From: Dyadobacter arcticus
GTDB lineage: Bacteria; Bacteroidota; Bacteroidia; Cytophagales; Spirosomataceae
Direction of reading: 5' to 3'
Assembly: GCF_011762185.1 (NCBI RefSeq)
Contig: NZ_JAASQJ010000002.1
Location: 992,001-1,056,000, forward strand
DNA length: 64,000 nt
The notes beneath the pieces are model-generated. The model was not told the origin of the DNA and ran no database searches. It saw only the letters and a program-made list of their open reading frames with translations. This document shows, in pieces, positions 18,933-27,781 of the stretch. The position numbers and the translations under genes are program-made. Positions within the stretch are counted from its first letter, which is position 1. Every line of letters begins with the position of its first letter.

Positions 18933-19721
18933 ATGTCTATACAGGAACCAAACGTCCAGGAAGCCAAAAGGCAACGGCTTTTTTTATTGCTTTGCGGCAT
19001 ATTTCTCACCAATGCCCTAATTGCGGAAATCATTGGCGGCAAAATCTTTTCAGTAGAAGCATTACTGGGTATTGCCCCTGCACAGATAGGAATAGGCGGA
19101 CAACGCTTTGATTTTAACATGACGGCTGGTGTGATCAACTGGCCAATCGTATTCATTACCTCCGATATCATCAATGAATACTTTGGTCGTAAAGGCGTTA
19201 AACGCATTTCACTTCTTACCGCCTGCTTTATCGCGTACACTTTCATCACAATTCTGGCAGCTACGCTCCTGCCTCCTGCACAATTCTGGCTGGAACTTAA
19301 TAAGACTGACAATCAGGGCAATGTATTTAATATTAATGATGCATTTACCAAGATATTCAACCAAGGACTGGGTATTATGATCGGTTCCATTGTAGCCTTC
19401 CTGCTTGGTCAGTTGCTGGATGTTTACGTTTTTTCATGGTTGCGCAGAAGGACTGGAAGTAGGTTTATCTGGCTCAGAGCGACGGGATCTACGATGTTTT
19501 CTCAATTGGTAGATAGTTTCGTGGTTATCGGCATTGCCTTCTATGTCTTTGGAAACTGGGATTTGAAATTGGTATTTTCAGTCGGTACGATCAACTATTT
19601 ATACAAAGGTGTTGTGGCGATCCTGCTTACTCCATTGCTTTACGTAGCTCATTATTTTATTGATAACTATCTCGGAAAGGAGTACGCTGAGGAGCTGTCC
19701 CACAAGGCGGCGCACGAGTAA
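18933..19721 (+). CDS. Queuosine precursor transporter (YhhQ/VUT family)
   Basis: A 262-residue inner-membrane protein with about six membrane spans. It carries the family signatures LTNALIAEIIGGK near the N-terminus, INWPIVFITSDIINEYFGRK (about 69-88) and the GATGSTMFSQLVDS-like stretch late in the protein. YhhQ relatives import preQ0/preQ1 for queuosine synthesis. The ATG at 18933 is preferred to the TTG at 18909, which only adds a short hydrophobic stub. No other queuosine gene is in the window. It converges on the TrmH-type methyltransferase with 9 bp between stops. Confidence 0.88.
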   Translation: MSIQEPNVQEAKRQRLFLLLCGIFLTNALIAEIIGGKIFSVEALLGIAPAQIGIGGQRFDFNMTAGVINWPIVFITSDIINEYFGRKGVKRISLLTACFIAYTFITILAATLLPPAQFWLELNKTDNQGNVFNINDAFTKIFNQGLGIMIGSIVAFLLGQLLDVYVFSWLRRRTGSRFIWLRATGSTMFSQLVDSFVVIGIAFYVFGNWDLKLVFSVGTINYLYKGVVAILLTPLLYVAHYFIDNYLGKEYAEELSHKAAHE

Positions 19722-19730
19722 CAACGATTT

Positions 19731-20495
19731 TTACAATTTTGCGGAGAGCTGCCTTCTCATATTATCAAGCATTACCGCGGTGGCAATCCCGACATTAAGT
19801 GACTCCGCTTCTCCGAATCTTGGAATCATCAACTTATCTGTCACAAATGATTCCACTTCCTGCCCGATGCCATTGGATTCATTACCCATTACAATAAAAC
19901 CGCCTTTCGGTGAAAACTGAAAATCGTAAATTGAGTCCCCTCCCAAGAATGCCCCAACAATGCTTTGGCCTTCTCCATGATCCGACAGATAGGTTTTAAG
20001 ATCCGTGTAAAACGTCCTGACCCGCGTGAAAGATCCTTTGCTGGCGGCAACGACTTTGGGATTGTAAAAATCTGTTGAATCCGTCGAACAAATGATCTTA
20101 TTTATCCCATACCAATCTGCTACCCTGATAATGCTACCCAGGTTTCCCGGATCGCGCACATCGTCCAGGATTAACACATATTCGGAATCCTGTAAAGACA
20201 AAAATTCATTTTGCTTCGTTTTAGCAACAGCCAGGCAGGAGTCGTTGGTTTGAAATGAGCCGGCACTTTCCAGCTCTGCAATGGTCACCGTTTCTGGCCT
20301 GGTGCTATGGCGGGATAGAATACTTGAGTATTTTTGCTGAAATTCCTCTGTTGCAAGTACAAACTCAATGTCAAAATCGGAACTCAGCAATTCCAGCACA
20401 CTTTTACCACCTTCAACAATAAAAGATTGATGTAATTGCCGGTACTTCTTGATTTTAAGCGAGTTAATATACTTTATTCGATTTTTAGAAAGCAT
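19731..20495 (-). CDS. TrmH/SpoU-family RNA 2'-O-methyltransferase
   Basis: A 254-residue SPOUT enzyme. The N-terminal substrate-binding domain (KNRIKYINSLKIKKYRQ, HQSFIVEGGKSV) is followed by the knotted SAM-binding domain with motif 1 LDDVRDPGNLGSIIRVADW, motif 2 FIVMGNESNGIG and motif 3 IPRFGEAESLNVGIATAVML. It would methylate a ribose in 23S rRNA or tRNA; the exact nucleotide cannot be told. Its ATG (20495-20493) shares base 20495 with the TTG start of the divergent tamL gene, so each promoter must lie within the other coding region. Confidence 0.9.
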   Translation of the reverse strand: MLSKNRIKYINSLKIKKYRQLHQSFIVEGGKSVLELLSSDFDIEFVLATEEFQQKYSSILSRHSTRPETVTIAELESAGSFQTNDSCLAVAKTKQNEFLSLQDSEYVLILDDVRDPGNLGSIIRVADWYGINKIICSTDSTDFYNPKVVAASKGSFTRVRTFYTDLKTYLSDHGEGQSIVGAFLGGDSIYDFQFSPKGGFIVMGNESNGIGQEVESFVTDKLMIPRFGEAESLNVGIATAVMLDNMRRQLSAKL

Positions 20496-22954
20496 TGAAT
20501 ATCAATTCTAAGATTACATACAGCTCGTTTATTTTTCTTATCCTGTCGGGATTGCTGTCCTGCGCACCCAAATCTTCATCTCCTGCAAAAAGTTATTTTC
20601 TCGGAACTTCGTCGATTAAAGGCAATCACATGATCAACGATTCGGAACTGGATGGATTGATTCCTCAGAAACCCAACAGACGTCTCTTAGGCCTTCCGTT
20701 TTTCCCGTACGTGGGGCTTTATCGTTTTGGTGAGCTATTTTATAACCGGGAAGAAAAGCAACGTAAAGTAATTGAAGTCACGCAGAATTATCAGAACGAA
20801 TCTCGTATTCATGAAAATAATGCGCGAAAGCTGGAAAAAATACAGCGCAGATATGCCAAGAAACTTGAAAAAGCGCAGATAAGGGCAGAGCAGGGTAATT
20901 TTTGGATGCGCGTTTTAGGAGAAGCGCCTGTTTACTATCGACTCAGTGAAGTAACCCAGAATGTAGAAAAAATGCAGAAATACCTGTTCAACAATGGTTT
21001 TTTTGAGGCAAAAGTTGGCTTCAAGCCGGATACTATTTTTAACAGGATAAGGGTGAATTATTTGGTTACCGAAAATCGTCCGACCATTCTCAGGGAGGTC
21101 GATTATCAGGTAAAGAACTATTTCGCCGACAGCATAATTGATGCAAATTCCAAGAACGCCCTTCTTGTTGGAAAAAAGAGATACGACGGCGATTCGTTCG
21201 AAGAAGAGCGTGTCAGGATCGAGACGTTATTGCGAAATGAGGGTTATATGGGCTTTTCGAGACAAAATATTTCTTACCTGGTCAACGATACCATTACCAA
21301 TGTTAAGACTGACAGCAATTTCAAATCCGTTGATGTTAAGGTGAACGTAGATATGGGAGCCGTCAACAAGCCCGTCCGGTATGTGATCAATTCTGTTCAT
21401 TTTGAAGTTTTACCTCCTGCCGGTATACCCGATTCTCTTTTCCGCAAGGATACCGTCACCTATCAACGGATCAAATATGCTTTTTCTGACAAGCGTTTTT
21501 CGACGAAGATTTTAGATAGCAAAATTCAGGTTAGGCCGGGAGAATTTTACAGCCAGAAAAAGGAAAGAGATACCCAGCAGCAGCTTTCACTGACCGATCA
21601 GTTTGACTTTGTAAATTATAGTTATACACTTGATTCAACTGGGAGGGGCATTAACAGCTATTTTAAAGTAATTCCTTTAAAAAAGTATCAGATCTCCACC
21701 GATGTTGGTCTGAATGTAATCCAGCTCCAGGGAACGCCGGGGCCTTTCGCTAACCTTTCTTACAAGATCCGGAACGTGTTCAATGGACTGGAAAATTTCG
21801 AGGCTAACCTTCGCGGCGGCATCGAGCTGGTGCCCGGCTTTCTTGGTAATCAGCAAATTTATAGAAGTGAGGAAATTGGATTAAATACCTCGCTATTTTT
21901 TCCCAGGTTACTTACGCCAGCTAACCTGCTCCAAAAACAGTCTGCCAGCTTCAACCCGAGGACACAGGTAGGATTGGGTTATAATTATGTAAATCGCCCG
22001 GAATACACCCGTACCAATGTTAAGGTCGCCATGACTTATTCCTGGCAACCGACGAATACCACCCTTTTTAACCTTTCGCTGGTCGACCTCAATATTCTAA
22101 ATACCCAAAATATCCGACCCGATTTCAAAAGCCTGCTGGACACCTTGTATTTGCAGGGTAATAACCTTATCAACAGTTTTCAGAAATCCTTTGTATCTGA
22201 CATCAATTTTAACTTTGTATACAACACCAATCCATTGGTCGGCCCTCCCAAAAACGCCCGGTATTTCAGGGTAGCATTGGAATCGGGAGGTACCACTTTG
22301 AATGTCCTGCCCAAACAAGAAGATCTGATTAAGGAAGTTTTCGGAGATCTTCAGTTTTACAAATATCTGCGCTGGAACGCTGATTACAGACGTTATTGGC
22401 CGATTGGAAAGAAGTCGGCTTTTATAGCGAGAGTTAATACCGGCGCGATTTATAGTTATGGGGACAGCAAAGTCCCACCTTACGAAAAGTACTTTTTTGC
22501 GGGCGGATCTAATAGTTTGAGAGCCTGGCTTCCCCGGCGCCTTGGCCCTGGCTCCTCGCCTCCCCGGCTGACTTCCAATAATTTATCCATTGAATCCCCT
22601 GGTGAATTCCTCTTGGAAGGCAACCTCGAATGGAGAGGATATCTCGCCAAATTCTTCGGGGATATCAATTACGCACTTTTCATCGATGCAGGAAATGTCT
22701 GGAACCTAAACAGTACCGCGACAGAATCTCAAAAATTTGAAGCAAATAGCTTTCTCCGCGAAATTGCGGTGGGGACAGGGTTTGGTATACGCTATGATCT
22801 TTCATTTTTTATTCTCCGTTTCGACTTTGGGATAAAAGTGTATGACCCTGCTTTGCAACGATTTGTGCTGGATGAACTGCAATTCAATAAGCTATTCAAA
22901 AGGACACAATCCAACTTTTTGAACGTTAATCTGGGTGTTGGCTATCCCTTTTAA
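20495..22954 (+). CDS. tamL: TamL-type lipoprotein of the Omp85/BamA superfamily
   Basis: An 819-residue protein. A lipoprotein signal ends in LLSC (Cys 23), then comes a charged coiled segment (about 90-140, rich in KLEKIQ/KKLEKAQ), POTRA-like domains (about 150-380) and a C-terminal 16-strand barrel with the Omp85 region YFFAGGSNSLRAW...LGPGS (about 667-690) and end GYPF. TamL is the Bacteroidota lipidated form of TamA and acts in outer-membrane biogenesis with TamB. No tamB gene is seen in the window. The only start giving a signal peptide is TTG at 20495, because TAG precedes it in frame at 20486; the first ATG would delete the lipobox. Confidence 0.85.
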   Translation: MNINSKITYSSFIFLILSGLLSCAPKSSSPAKSYFLGTSSIKGNHMINDSELDGLIPQKPNRRLLGLPFFPYVGLYRFGELFYNREEKQRKVIEVTQNYQNESRIHENNARKLEKIQRRYAKKLEKAQIRAEQGNFWMRVLGEAPVYYRLSEVTQNVEKMQKYLFNNGFFEAKVGFKPDTIFNRIRVNYLVTENRPTILREVDYQVKNYFADSIIDANSKNALLVGKKRYDGDSFEEERVRIETLLRNEGYMGFSRQNISYLVNDTITNVKTDSNFKSVDVKVNVDMGAVNKPVRYVINSVHFEVLPPAGIPDSLFRKDTVTYQRIKYAFSDKRFSTKILDSKIQVRPGEFYSQKKERDTQQQLSLTDQFDFVNYSYTLDSTGRGINSYFKVIPLKKYQISTDVGLNVIQLQGTPGPFANLSYKIRNVFNGLENFEANLRGGIELVPGFLGNQQIYRSEEIGLNTSLFFPRLLTPANLLQKQSASFNPRTQVGLGYNYVNRPEYTRTNVKVAMTYSWQPTNTTLFNLSLVDLNILNTQNIRPDFKSLLDTLYLQGNNLINSFQKSFVSDINFNFVYNTNPLVGPPKNARYFRVALESGGTTLNVLPKQEDLIKEVFGDLQFYKYLRWNADYRRYWPIGKKSAFIARVNTGAIYSYGDSKVPPYEKYFFAGGSNSLRAWLPRRLGPGSSPPRLTSNNLSIESPGEFLLEGNLEWRGYLAKFFGDINYALFIDAGNVWNLNSTATESQKFEANSFLREIAVGTGFGIRYDLSFFILRFDFGIKVYDPALQRFVLDELQFNKLFKRTQSNFLNVNLGVGYPF

Positions 22955-22986
22955 TCGGAGTAATGCTGGTCATAACTCTATGACAG

Positions 22987-23020
22987 TTTGTCAGTTTTCA
23001 ACGATTTCTTCCTATCTTTG
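22987..23020 (+). promoter_or_regulatory. Bacteroidota-type promoter of miaB
   Basis: TTTG at 22987-22990, a 22-bp spacer, then TATCTTTG at 23013-23020, an exact TAnnTTTG match. The predicted start is near 23027, leaving a leader of about 80 nt before the miaB ATG. Confidence 0.7.
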
Positions 23021-23105
23021 CAGTCTTCGACTTGAAACAGAAGCGGGCATTTCCACCACCTTGCGGCTTTCTTAAGTTACTCAGACGTTTAAGATTTCCT
23101 TCCAA

Positions 23106-24536
23106 ATGGAGCATAGAATTTCAAATTCATTAAAAATATTAACAGAAGCAGATAAGGAGGCTTGTGAAACGGTGCGCGTTTCAGAAAATGAGCCTGTTAC
23201 CCATAAAAAGCGGCTTTTTATTGAGAGTTACGGCTGTCAAATGAATTTTGCAGACAGCGAGATCGTGGCATCTGTGATGCGCGAAGCCGGATATGCAACC
23301 ACGTCCGACGTAAATGATGCAGATCTTATATTCCTGAATACCTGTGCAATCCGCGAAAATGCCGAGCAAAAAGTGCGGAACCGGCTGGTCCATTTGAATT
23401 TTGTAAAAAAGAAAAAAGCGGGCGCATTAATTGGCATCCTCGGATGCATGGCAGAAAGGCTGAAAGCGCAATTGCTTGAAGAAGAGCAAATGGTTGACAT
23501 TGTAGCAGGCCCGGATTCCTACCGTGACCTACCGCACCTGGTCCTCGAAGCCGAAACCGGTCAGAAAGGAGTGAATGTTTTCCTGTCCAGAGAAGAGACT
23601 TATGCCGACATTTCGCCGATACGCCTCAACTCAAACGGCGTGACTGCATTGGTTTCGATCATGCGGGGTTGTGATAACATGTGCAGCTTTTGTGTTGTAC
23701 CATTTACACGTGGCCGGGAGCGGAGCAGGGATCCTTTTTCCATTGTTAAGGAAGCCGATAATTTGTTCCGTAACGGTTATCGTGAAGTAACATTACTTGG
23801 CCAGAATGTGGATAGCTACAAATGGCAGAACCAGGTTAAATTCGCTCAGCTGCTTGAAATGGTAGCCAAAATAAGTCCAGAACTTCGTGTCAGGTTCAGC
23901 ACATCGCATCCCAAAGACATTACCGACGAAGTCCTTTATACCATTAAAAAGTACGACAACATTTGCAAATACATTCACCTGCCTGCGCAAAGTGGCAATA
24001 GTAGGGTCTTGGATTTGATGAACCGGACTTACAACCGCGAATGGTACCTGGAGAGAATTAACAGCATTCGAAATATTTTAGGGGAAGACTGCGGCATCTC
24101 TCACGATATGATTTCTGGATTTTGCACTGAAACCGAAGAAGAACATCAGGATTCTATTTCATTACTCGAATATGTGAGGTTTGATTTTGGTTATATGTTT
24201 TCCTATTCCGAACGTCCCGGGACATTGGCAGCTAAAAAATTTAAGGATGATATTTCAGCGGAAGTAAAGCAGAGGAGGCTTGCCGAGATCATTGAAGTGC
24301 AGCAAAGGATTTCTCTTGAACGGAATCAAAGGCTGATTGGTACTGTTCAAAAAGTATTGGTGGAAGGGACTTCCAAGCGTTCTGAGAATGATTTTACAGG
24401 CAGAATAGATCAAAACAAAAAAGTAGTTTTCCCGAGAGAAAATTTCAAAAAAGGTGATTATGTCAATGTACTGATCACCGAGTGCACCGCCGCCACACTT
24501 AAAGGAAAAGCGCTGGTCGAGGTTGAGGCTGTTTAG
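23106..24536 (+). CDS. miaB: tRNA-2-methylthio-N6-isopentenyladenosine(37) methylthiotransferase
   Basis: A 476-residue radical-SAM methylthiotransferase of normal length. The N-terminal UPF0004 domain has the three cluster cysteines in [24 protein letters not shown] and GCMAER. The radical-SAM centre has CDNMCSFC (CxxxCxxC) and IMRGC before it. A C-terminal TRAM domain (about 410-474) binds tRNA. It adds the methylthio group to i6A37 in tRNAs reading UNN codons. The first 35 residues are longer than in E. coli MiaB, as in other Bacteroidota. It is followed by a repeat-rich 134-bp gap and the sigma-54 activator. Confidence 0.95.
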   Translation: MEHRISNSLKILTEADKEACETVRVSENEPVTHKKRLFIESYGCQMNFADSEIVASVMREAGYATTSDVNDADLIFLNTCAIRENAEQKVRNRLVHLNFVKKKKAGALIGILGCMAERLKAQLLEEEQMVDIVAGPDSYRDLPHLVLEAETGQKGVNVFLSREETYADISPIRLNSNGVTALVSIMRGCDNMCSFCVVPFTRGRERSRDPFSIVKEADNLFRNGYREVTLLGQNVDSYKWQNQVKFAQLLEMVAKISPELRVRFSTSHPKDITDEVLYTIKKYDNICKYIHLPAQSGNSRVLDLMNRTYNREWYLERINSIRNILGEDCGISHDMISGFCTETEEEHQDSISLLEYVRFDFGYMFSYSERPGTLAAKKFKDDISAEVKQRRLAEIIEVQQRISLERNQRLIGTVQKVLVEGTSKRSENDFTGRIDQNKKVVFPRENFKKGDYVNVLITECTAATLKGKALVEVEAV

Positions 24537-24550
24537 TTAAAATAAAGTAA

Positions 24551-24665
24551 ATGAGTGAATTTTAAATGAGTGAATAAATTTACAGTCATTCAGTCATTCA
24601 GTCATTCAGTCATTCACTCACTCACTCATTAAAGCTAATAGCCAACAGCTAATAGCTAATCCCAA
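24551..24665. repeat. 8-bp tandem repeat array with inverted copies, between miaB and the sigma-54 activator
   Basis: CAGTCATT occurs four times head to tail (24583-24614), followed by three CACT units and CATT (24615-24630). Two copies of ATGAGTGAAT (24551-24560, 24566-24575) lie just upstream in the opposite sense and can pair with ATTCACTCAT-like text in the array, so the transcript could fold as a hairpin. AGCTAATAG repeats follow at about 24632-24663. A related array lies at 27233-27276. Confidence 0.8.
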
Positions 24666-24670
24666 TTTGA

Positions 24671-25963
24671 ATGAATCCATCAGAAATACAGGCAATAAAA
24701 AATCGTTTCGGAATCATTGGTACTTCACCAGGCTTGAATCACGCTATCAATGTGGGCGTTCAAGTGGCAGCAACCGATCTGACGGTGCTGATAACCGGAG
24801 AAAGCGGCAGTGGTAAAGAATCTTTTTCAAAAATAATCCATAGCTTGAGTTCAAGAAAGCACGGACCTTTTATTGCCATCAACTGCGGCGCAATACCGGA
24901 AGGAACCATTGATTCCGAGCTTTTCGGACATGAAAAAGGCGCATTTACCGGCGCATTGGATGCGAGAAAAGGTTATTTTGAAACCACCAATTCCGGGACT
25001 ATTTTTCTGGATGAGGTAGGTGAAATGCCGCTGGGAACGCAGGCCAGGTTGCTGCGTGTATTGGAAAACGGTGAATATATCAGAGTAGGTTCTTCCAAAG
25101 TTTTAAAAACCAATGTCCGCGTCGTGGCTGCAACCAATGTTAATTTGTTGGATGCGGTGAATAACGGAAAGTTCAGGGAAGACCTCTATTACAGGCTCAA
25201 TACCGTTCCCATTTATGTCCCCCCTTTGCGGGACCGTGGTGAAGATATTTTGCTTCTGTTTAGAAAGTTTACCAATGATTTTTCCGAAAGATACCGGACA
25301 AAACCTGTCCGGCTGGACGGTGATGCAAGAGACTTACTATTGCAATATGCATTTCCGGGCAACATCAGGCAACTCAAAAATATTGCTGAGCAAATAACGA
25401 TTCTTGAAACAGACAAAGAATTGCCGATCAGTGGTGAAACGCTCAATAACTATCTCAACCCCGTCCAGCCGTCGACCCGGAAGGCGCTGATCCCGCTCCG
25501 TTCAGACGACGCAAGTACCTCTTTTTCGGAAAGGGAGCTGCTATATAAGGTTTTGTTCGATATGCGGCGCGATATGACTGAGCTTAAAAAGCTGGTTAGA
25601 ACCGTTTTAGAAAATGAAAAATATGGCGGCGACATGTTAAAAGACCATCAGGAGCTGTTCAATTCCGTTAATAATACCGAACCTGTCATCAATACGGCAA
25701 CTAAGGAACCTTCCAGGCTGCTCGCCCCGCCCCCTTCACGGACAGTGGATCTGGACCGTTATTCCGATGAACGTGGTGAAATTGAAGACGTTGTCCATGT
25801 GACCGCCGAAGAGGAGTCGCTTTCTCTGGAAGACAAAGAAAAAGAGATGATTATCAAAGCATTGCGTAAGAATAATAATAAGAGAAAGTATGCAGCAAAC
25901 GCATTGGGCATATCTGAGCGGACGTTATACAGGAAAATCAAGCAGTATGATATTGAAGAATAA
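24671..25963 (+). CDS. Sigma-54-dependent transcriptional activator without receiver domain
   Basis: A 430-residue enhancer-binding protein. It has only about 25 residues before the AAA+ domain, so no receiver, GAF or PAS input is present. Walker A is GESGSGKE (43-50), the sigma-54-contacting loop is GAFTGA (90-95), and an arginine-finger region with FREDLYYRLN follows. After the AAA+ domain comes a low-complexity linker of roughly 130 residues, then a Fis-type HTH (KRKYAANALGISERTLYRKIKQY). It may be controlled by a partner protein, as PspF is by PspA, or through the linker. It overlaps lptE by 17 bp, which suggests an envelope-related operon. Confidence 0.92.
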   Translation: MNPSEIQAIKNRFGIIGTSPGLNHAINVGVQVAATDLTVLITGESGSGKESFSKIIHSLSSRKHGPFIAINCGAIPEGTIDSELFGHEKGAFTGALDARKGYFETTNSGTIFLDEVGEMPLGTQARLLRVLENGEYIRVGSSKVLKTNVRVVAATNVNLLDAVNNGKFREDLYYRLNTVPIYVPPLRDRGEDILLLFRKFTNDFSERYRTKPVRLDGDARDLLLQYAFPGNIRQLKNIAEQITILETDKELPISGETLNNYLNPVQPSTRKALIPLRSDDASTSFSERELLYKVLFDMRRDMTELKKLVRTVLENEKYGGDMLKDHQELFNSVNNTEPVINTATKEPSRLLAPPPSRTVDLDRYSDERGEIEDVVHVTAEEESLSLEDKEKEMIIKALRKNNNKRKYAANALGISERTLYRKIKQYDIEE

Positions 25964-26501
25964 TAAATTGAATGGTATCTCTCTTAATGGCAATGGTAAA
26001 GGGTGGATTTTGATGTTCCTGCTTTTGCATTGCTCCGTTTTCATTTCCAGTTGTGGGGTGTACTCTTTCACAGGAACCAATCTATCGCCCGATATCAAGA
26101 CTTTCAGCGTGCTTAACTTTACAATGGGTACAGCTGGCGGGCCTTCTGATTTGCCTCAGCGATTAACCGAGGAACTCAAAGAATATTTTCAACGAAATAC
26201 GAGTCTGATCAGCCAGCCGGGTGGCGGAGATCTGGTTCTTGAAGGATCCATTGTAGGATATGACGTCCTGGCCGCGGCTCCAACTGCGAATGACCAGGCG
26301 GGACTTAACCGGTTGAATGTGACAGTCCAGGTTCGTTATACCAATGGCAAAGACGAAACCAAAAATTTTGACCAATCTTTTACCTACTACGCCGATTTTC
26401 CTCAGGATCAAACTCTTAACCAGAATGAAGCACGGCTCCTGCCTACTATCCGTGAAAATCTTGTTCAGCAAATTTTCAACAAATCGGCTGCCGACTGGTA
26501 G
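25947..26501 (+). CDS. lptE: LPS-assembly lipoprotein LptE, Bacteroidota type
   Basis: A 184-residue lipoprotein with a hydrophobic signal and lipobox FISSCGVYSFTG, the hallmark of Bacteroidota LptE. The mature part has NFTMGTAGGPSDLPQRLTEELKE and DLVLEGSIVGYDV, fitting the alpha/beta LptE fold that plugs LptD in the outer membrane. I start it at the ATG at 25947, which overlaps the end of the sigma-54 activator by 17 bp, rather than at 25890, because the latter adds residues with no signal character. No lptD lies nearby. Confidence 0.88.
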   Translation: MILKNNKLNGISLNGNGKGWILMFLLLHCSVFISSCGVYSFTGTNLSPDIKTFSVLNFTMGTAGGPSDLPQRLTEELKEYFQRNTSLISQPGGGDLVLEGSIVGYDVLAAAPTANDQAGLNRLNVTVQVRYTNGKDETKNFDQSFTYYADFPQDQTLNQNEARLLPTIRENLVQQIFNKSAADW

Positions 26502-26556
26502 GACAATCCTTTTTTAGCTAATTTCATCTCCCTATCTAACGCATTGAATCCAGCTC

Positions 26557-27210
26557 ATGGCAATCATTGAAAAAGAAGTGTTCAGTCAGTTGGTGAAACA
26601 TCCTCGTGAAATTAGCGCCGATATAATTGCGAGTTTAGAAGGCACTATTAAAGCATTTCCTTACTGCCAGATTTCCTATTCATTGTTGGCCAAAGCCTAT
26701 GCAGGCACCGAAAAGCTGGATGAAACCCGCCCAAAGGCGGCAGCATATGCATTGAGCCGCGTTGCATTGCAGCAATTGGTAGAAAATAACACCGAACGTT
26801 ACGATGCCTCTGTCAATATTGAGGAAATTTTAGAAGCACAGGAAAAAGCAGTTCCGCAAAACGGGGAGGATATATTGATCAGCCTGGTGGAACAGCAGAT
26901 AACTCCTTTGCAATTACAGAAATCCGAAGAGCAAAAAAGACAGCAACAGATTATTGAGGGTTTTATGAAGAAAAACCCTCGAATGGCTCGTCAGGAGAAT
27001 AATCTTGAACCCATCGCGATCGATCTTAGCGGCAGAGTTGCTGAATCAGGCGCCGGAAATGTTGAAACAGAAGCCTTCGCAAAAATACTGATCCGCCAGG
27101 GTAAAATTGATAAAGCAATCGACGTCTATCAGAAATTGATCTTGAAAAAACCAGAAAAAAGGAATTACTTTGCGAAAAAATTAAGTGAGCTGAATCATTA
27201 CAATGAATGA
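26557..27210 (+). CDS. Hypothetical protein with C-terminal TPR-like motif
   Basis: A 217-residue soluble protein with no signal peptide. The N-terminal half is helical (YSLLAKAYAG, AAYALSRVALQQL) and the C-terminus (about 178-210, FAKILIRQGKIDKAIDVYQKLILKKP) fits one tetratricopeptide repeat. A Q-rich linker lies around 125-150. It is encoded 55 bp after lptE and before secG. I do not know its function; a scaffold or assembly role for envelope proteins is only a guess. Its last codons and stop lie in text resembling the downstream repeat array (AATGAATGA). Confidence 0.75.
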   Translation: MAIIEKEVFSQLVKHPREISADIIASLEGTIKAFPYCQISYSLLAKAYAGTEKLDETRPKAAAYALSRVALQQLVENNTERYDASVNIEEILEAQEKAVPQNGEDILISLVEQQITPLQLQKSEEQKRQQQIIEGFMKKNPRMARQENNLEPIAIDLSGRVAESGAGNVETEAFAKILIRQGKIDKAIDVYQKLILKKPEKRNYFAKKLSELNHYNE

Positions 27211-27232
27211 GTTAATGCTTTTATCAAGCTAA

Positions 27233-27276
27233 CATTCACTCATTCACTCATTCACTCATTCAATCATTCAATCATT
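27233..27276. repeat. 8-bp tandem repeat array upstream of secG
   Basis: CATTCACT three times, then CATTCAAT twice and a final CATT (27233-27276). The unit length equals that of the array at 24583-24630 and the text is closely related. The array lies 18 bp before the secG start, so copy number could affect the leader of the secG transcript. Confidence 0.8.
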
Positions 27277-27294
27277 ATTAAAATAGTATAAGTC

Positions 27295-27705
27295 ATGTAT
27301 TTGGGTTTGATTATTCTTGTGGCGATTGTAGCAGTGTTGCTAATTCTGGTTGTGTTGGTTCAAAACTCAAAAGGTGGCGGGCTCTCAAGTGAATTCAGCG
27401 GTGCAGGCACAACCCAAATGTTTGGCGTAAAAAAGACAACTGATTTGCTTGAGCAAATTACCTGGGGGCTGGCAGGTGCAATAATCCTGATCTCCTTAGC
27501 TTCCTACATTATTGTAGGCGGAAGCAATGAAAGCGGCGGTATCAATAGTATTAATGTCGATAGGGCTCAGAACGCTGTTGTCCCTGGCGGAAAAATTGCT
27601 CCCGCACCCGGAGGTGCGGCACCCGGAGCTACTGCTCCTGCCGGATCACAGTCTGCGGCTCCTGGCGCAACGACTCCCGCAGCTCCGGCTGATACTACAA
27701 AATAA
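27295..27705 (+). CDS. secG: Preprotein translocase subunit SecG
   Basis: A 136-residue protein. It has two membrane spans (about 2-22, LGLIILVAIVAVLLILVVLV, and about 57-77) separated by the SecG loop QNSKGGGLSSEFSGAGTTQMFG, which is highly characteristic. The C-terminal 45 residues are a Pro/Ala/Gly-rich tail typical of Bacteroidota SecG. It is a part of the SecYEG channel. A strong hairpin follows the stop. Confidence 0.93.
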   Translation: MYLGLIILVAIVAVLLILVVLVQNSKGGGLSSEFSGAGTTQMFGVKKTTDLLEQITWGLAGAIILISLASYIIVGGSNESGGINSINVDRAQNAVVPGGKIAPAPGGAAPGATAPAGSQSAAPGATTPAAPADTTK

Positions 27706-27719
27706 TTCAGGATTTTTCC

Positions 27720-27766
27720 TCAATAAAAATGGGTTCACGATGATTTCGTGAACCCATTTTTATTGA
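27720..27766. terminator. Terminator after secG, usable in both directions
   Basis: A 21-bp perfect stem (27720-27740 with 27746-27766) and 5-nt loop. The arms carry A-rich and T-rich outer flanks, so the hairpin can end secG from the left and the hypothetical gene from the right, whose stop lies at 27782. Confidence 0.87.
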
Positions 27767-27781
27767 TTAGTCATGGGCCAT

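Noticed and set aside
24583..24630. CRISPR array
   Set aside because: The repeats are 8 bp and contiguous, with no spacers and no cas genes nearby.
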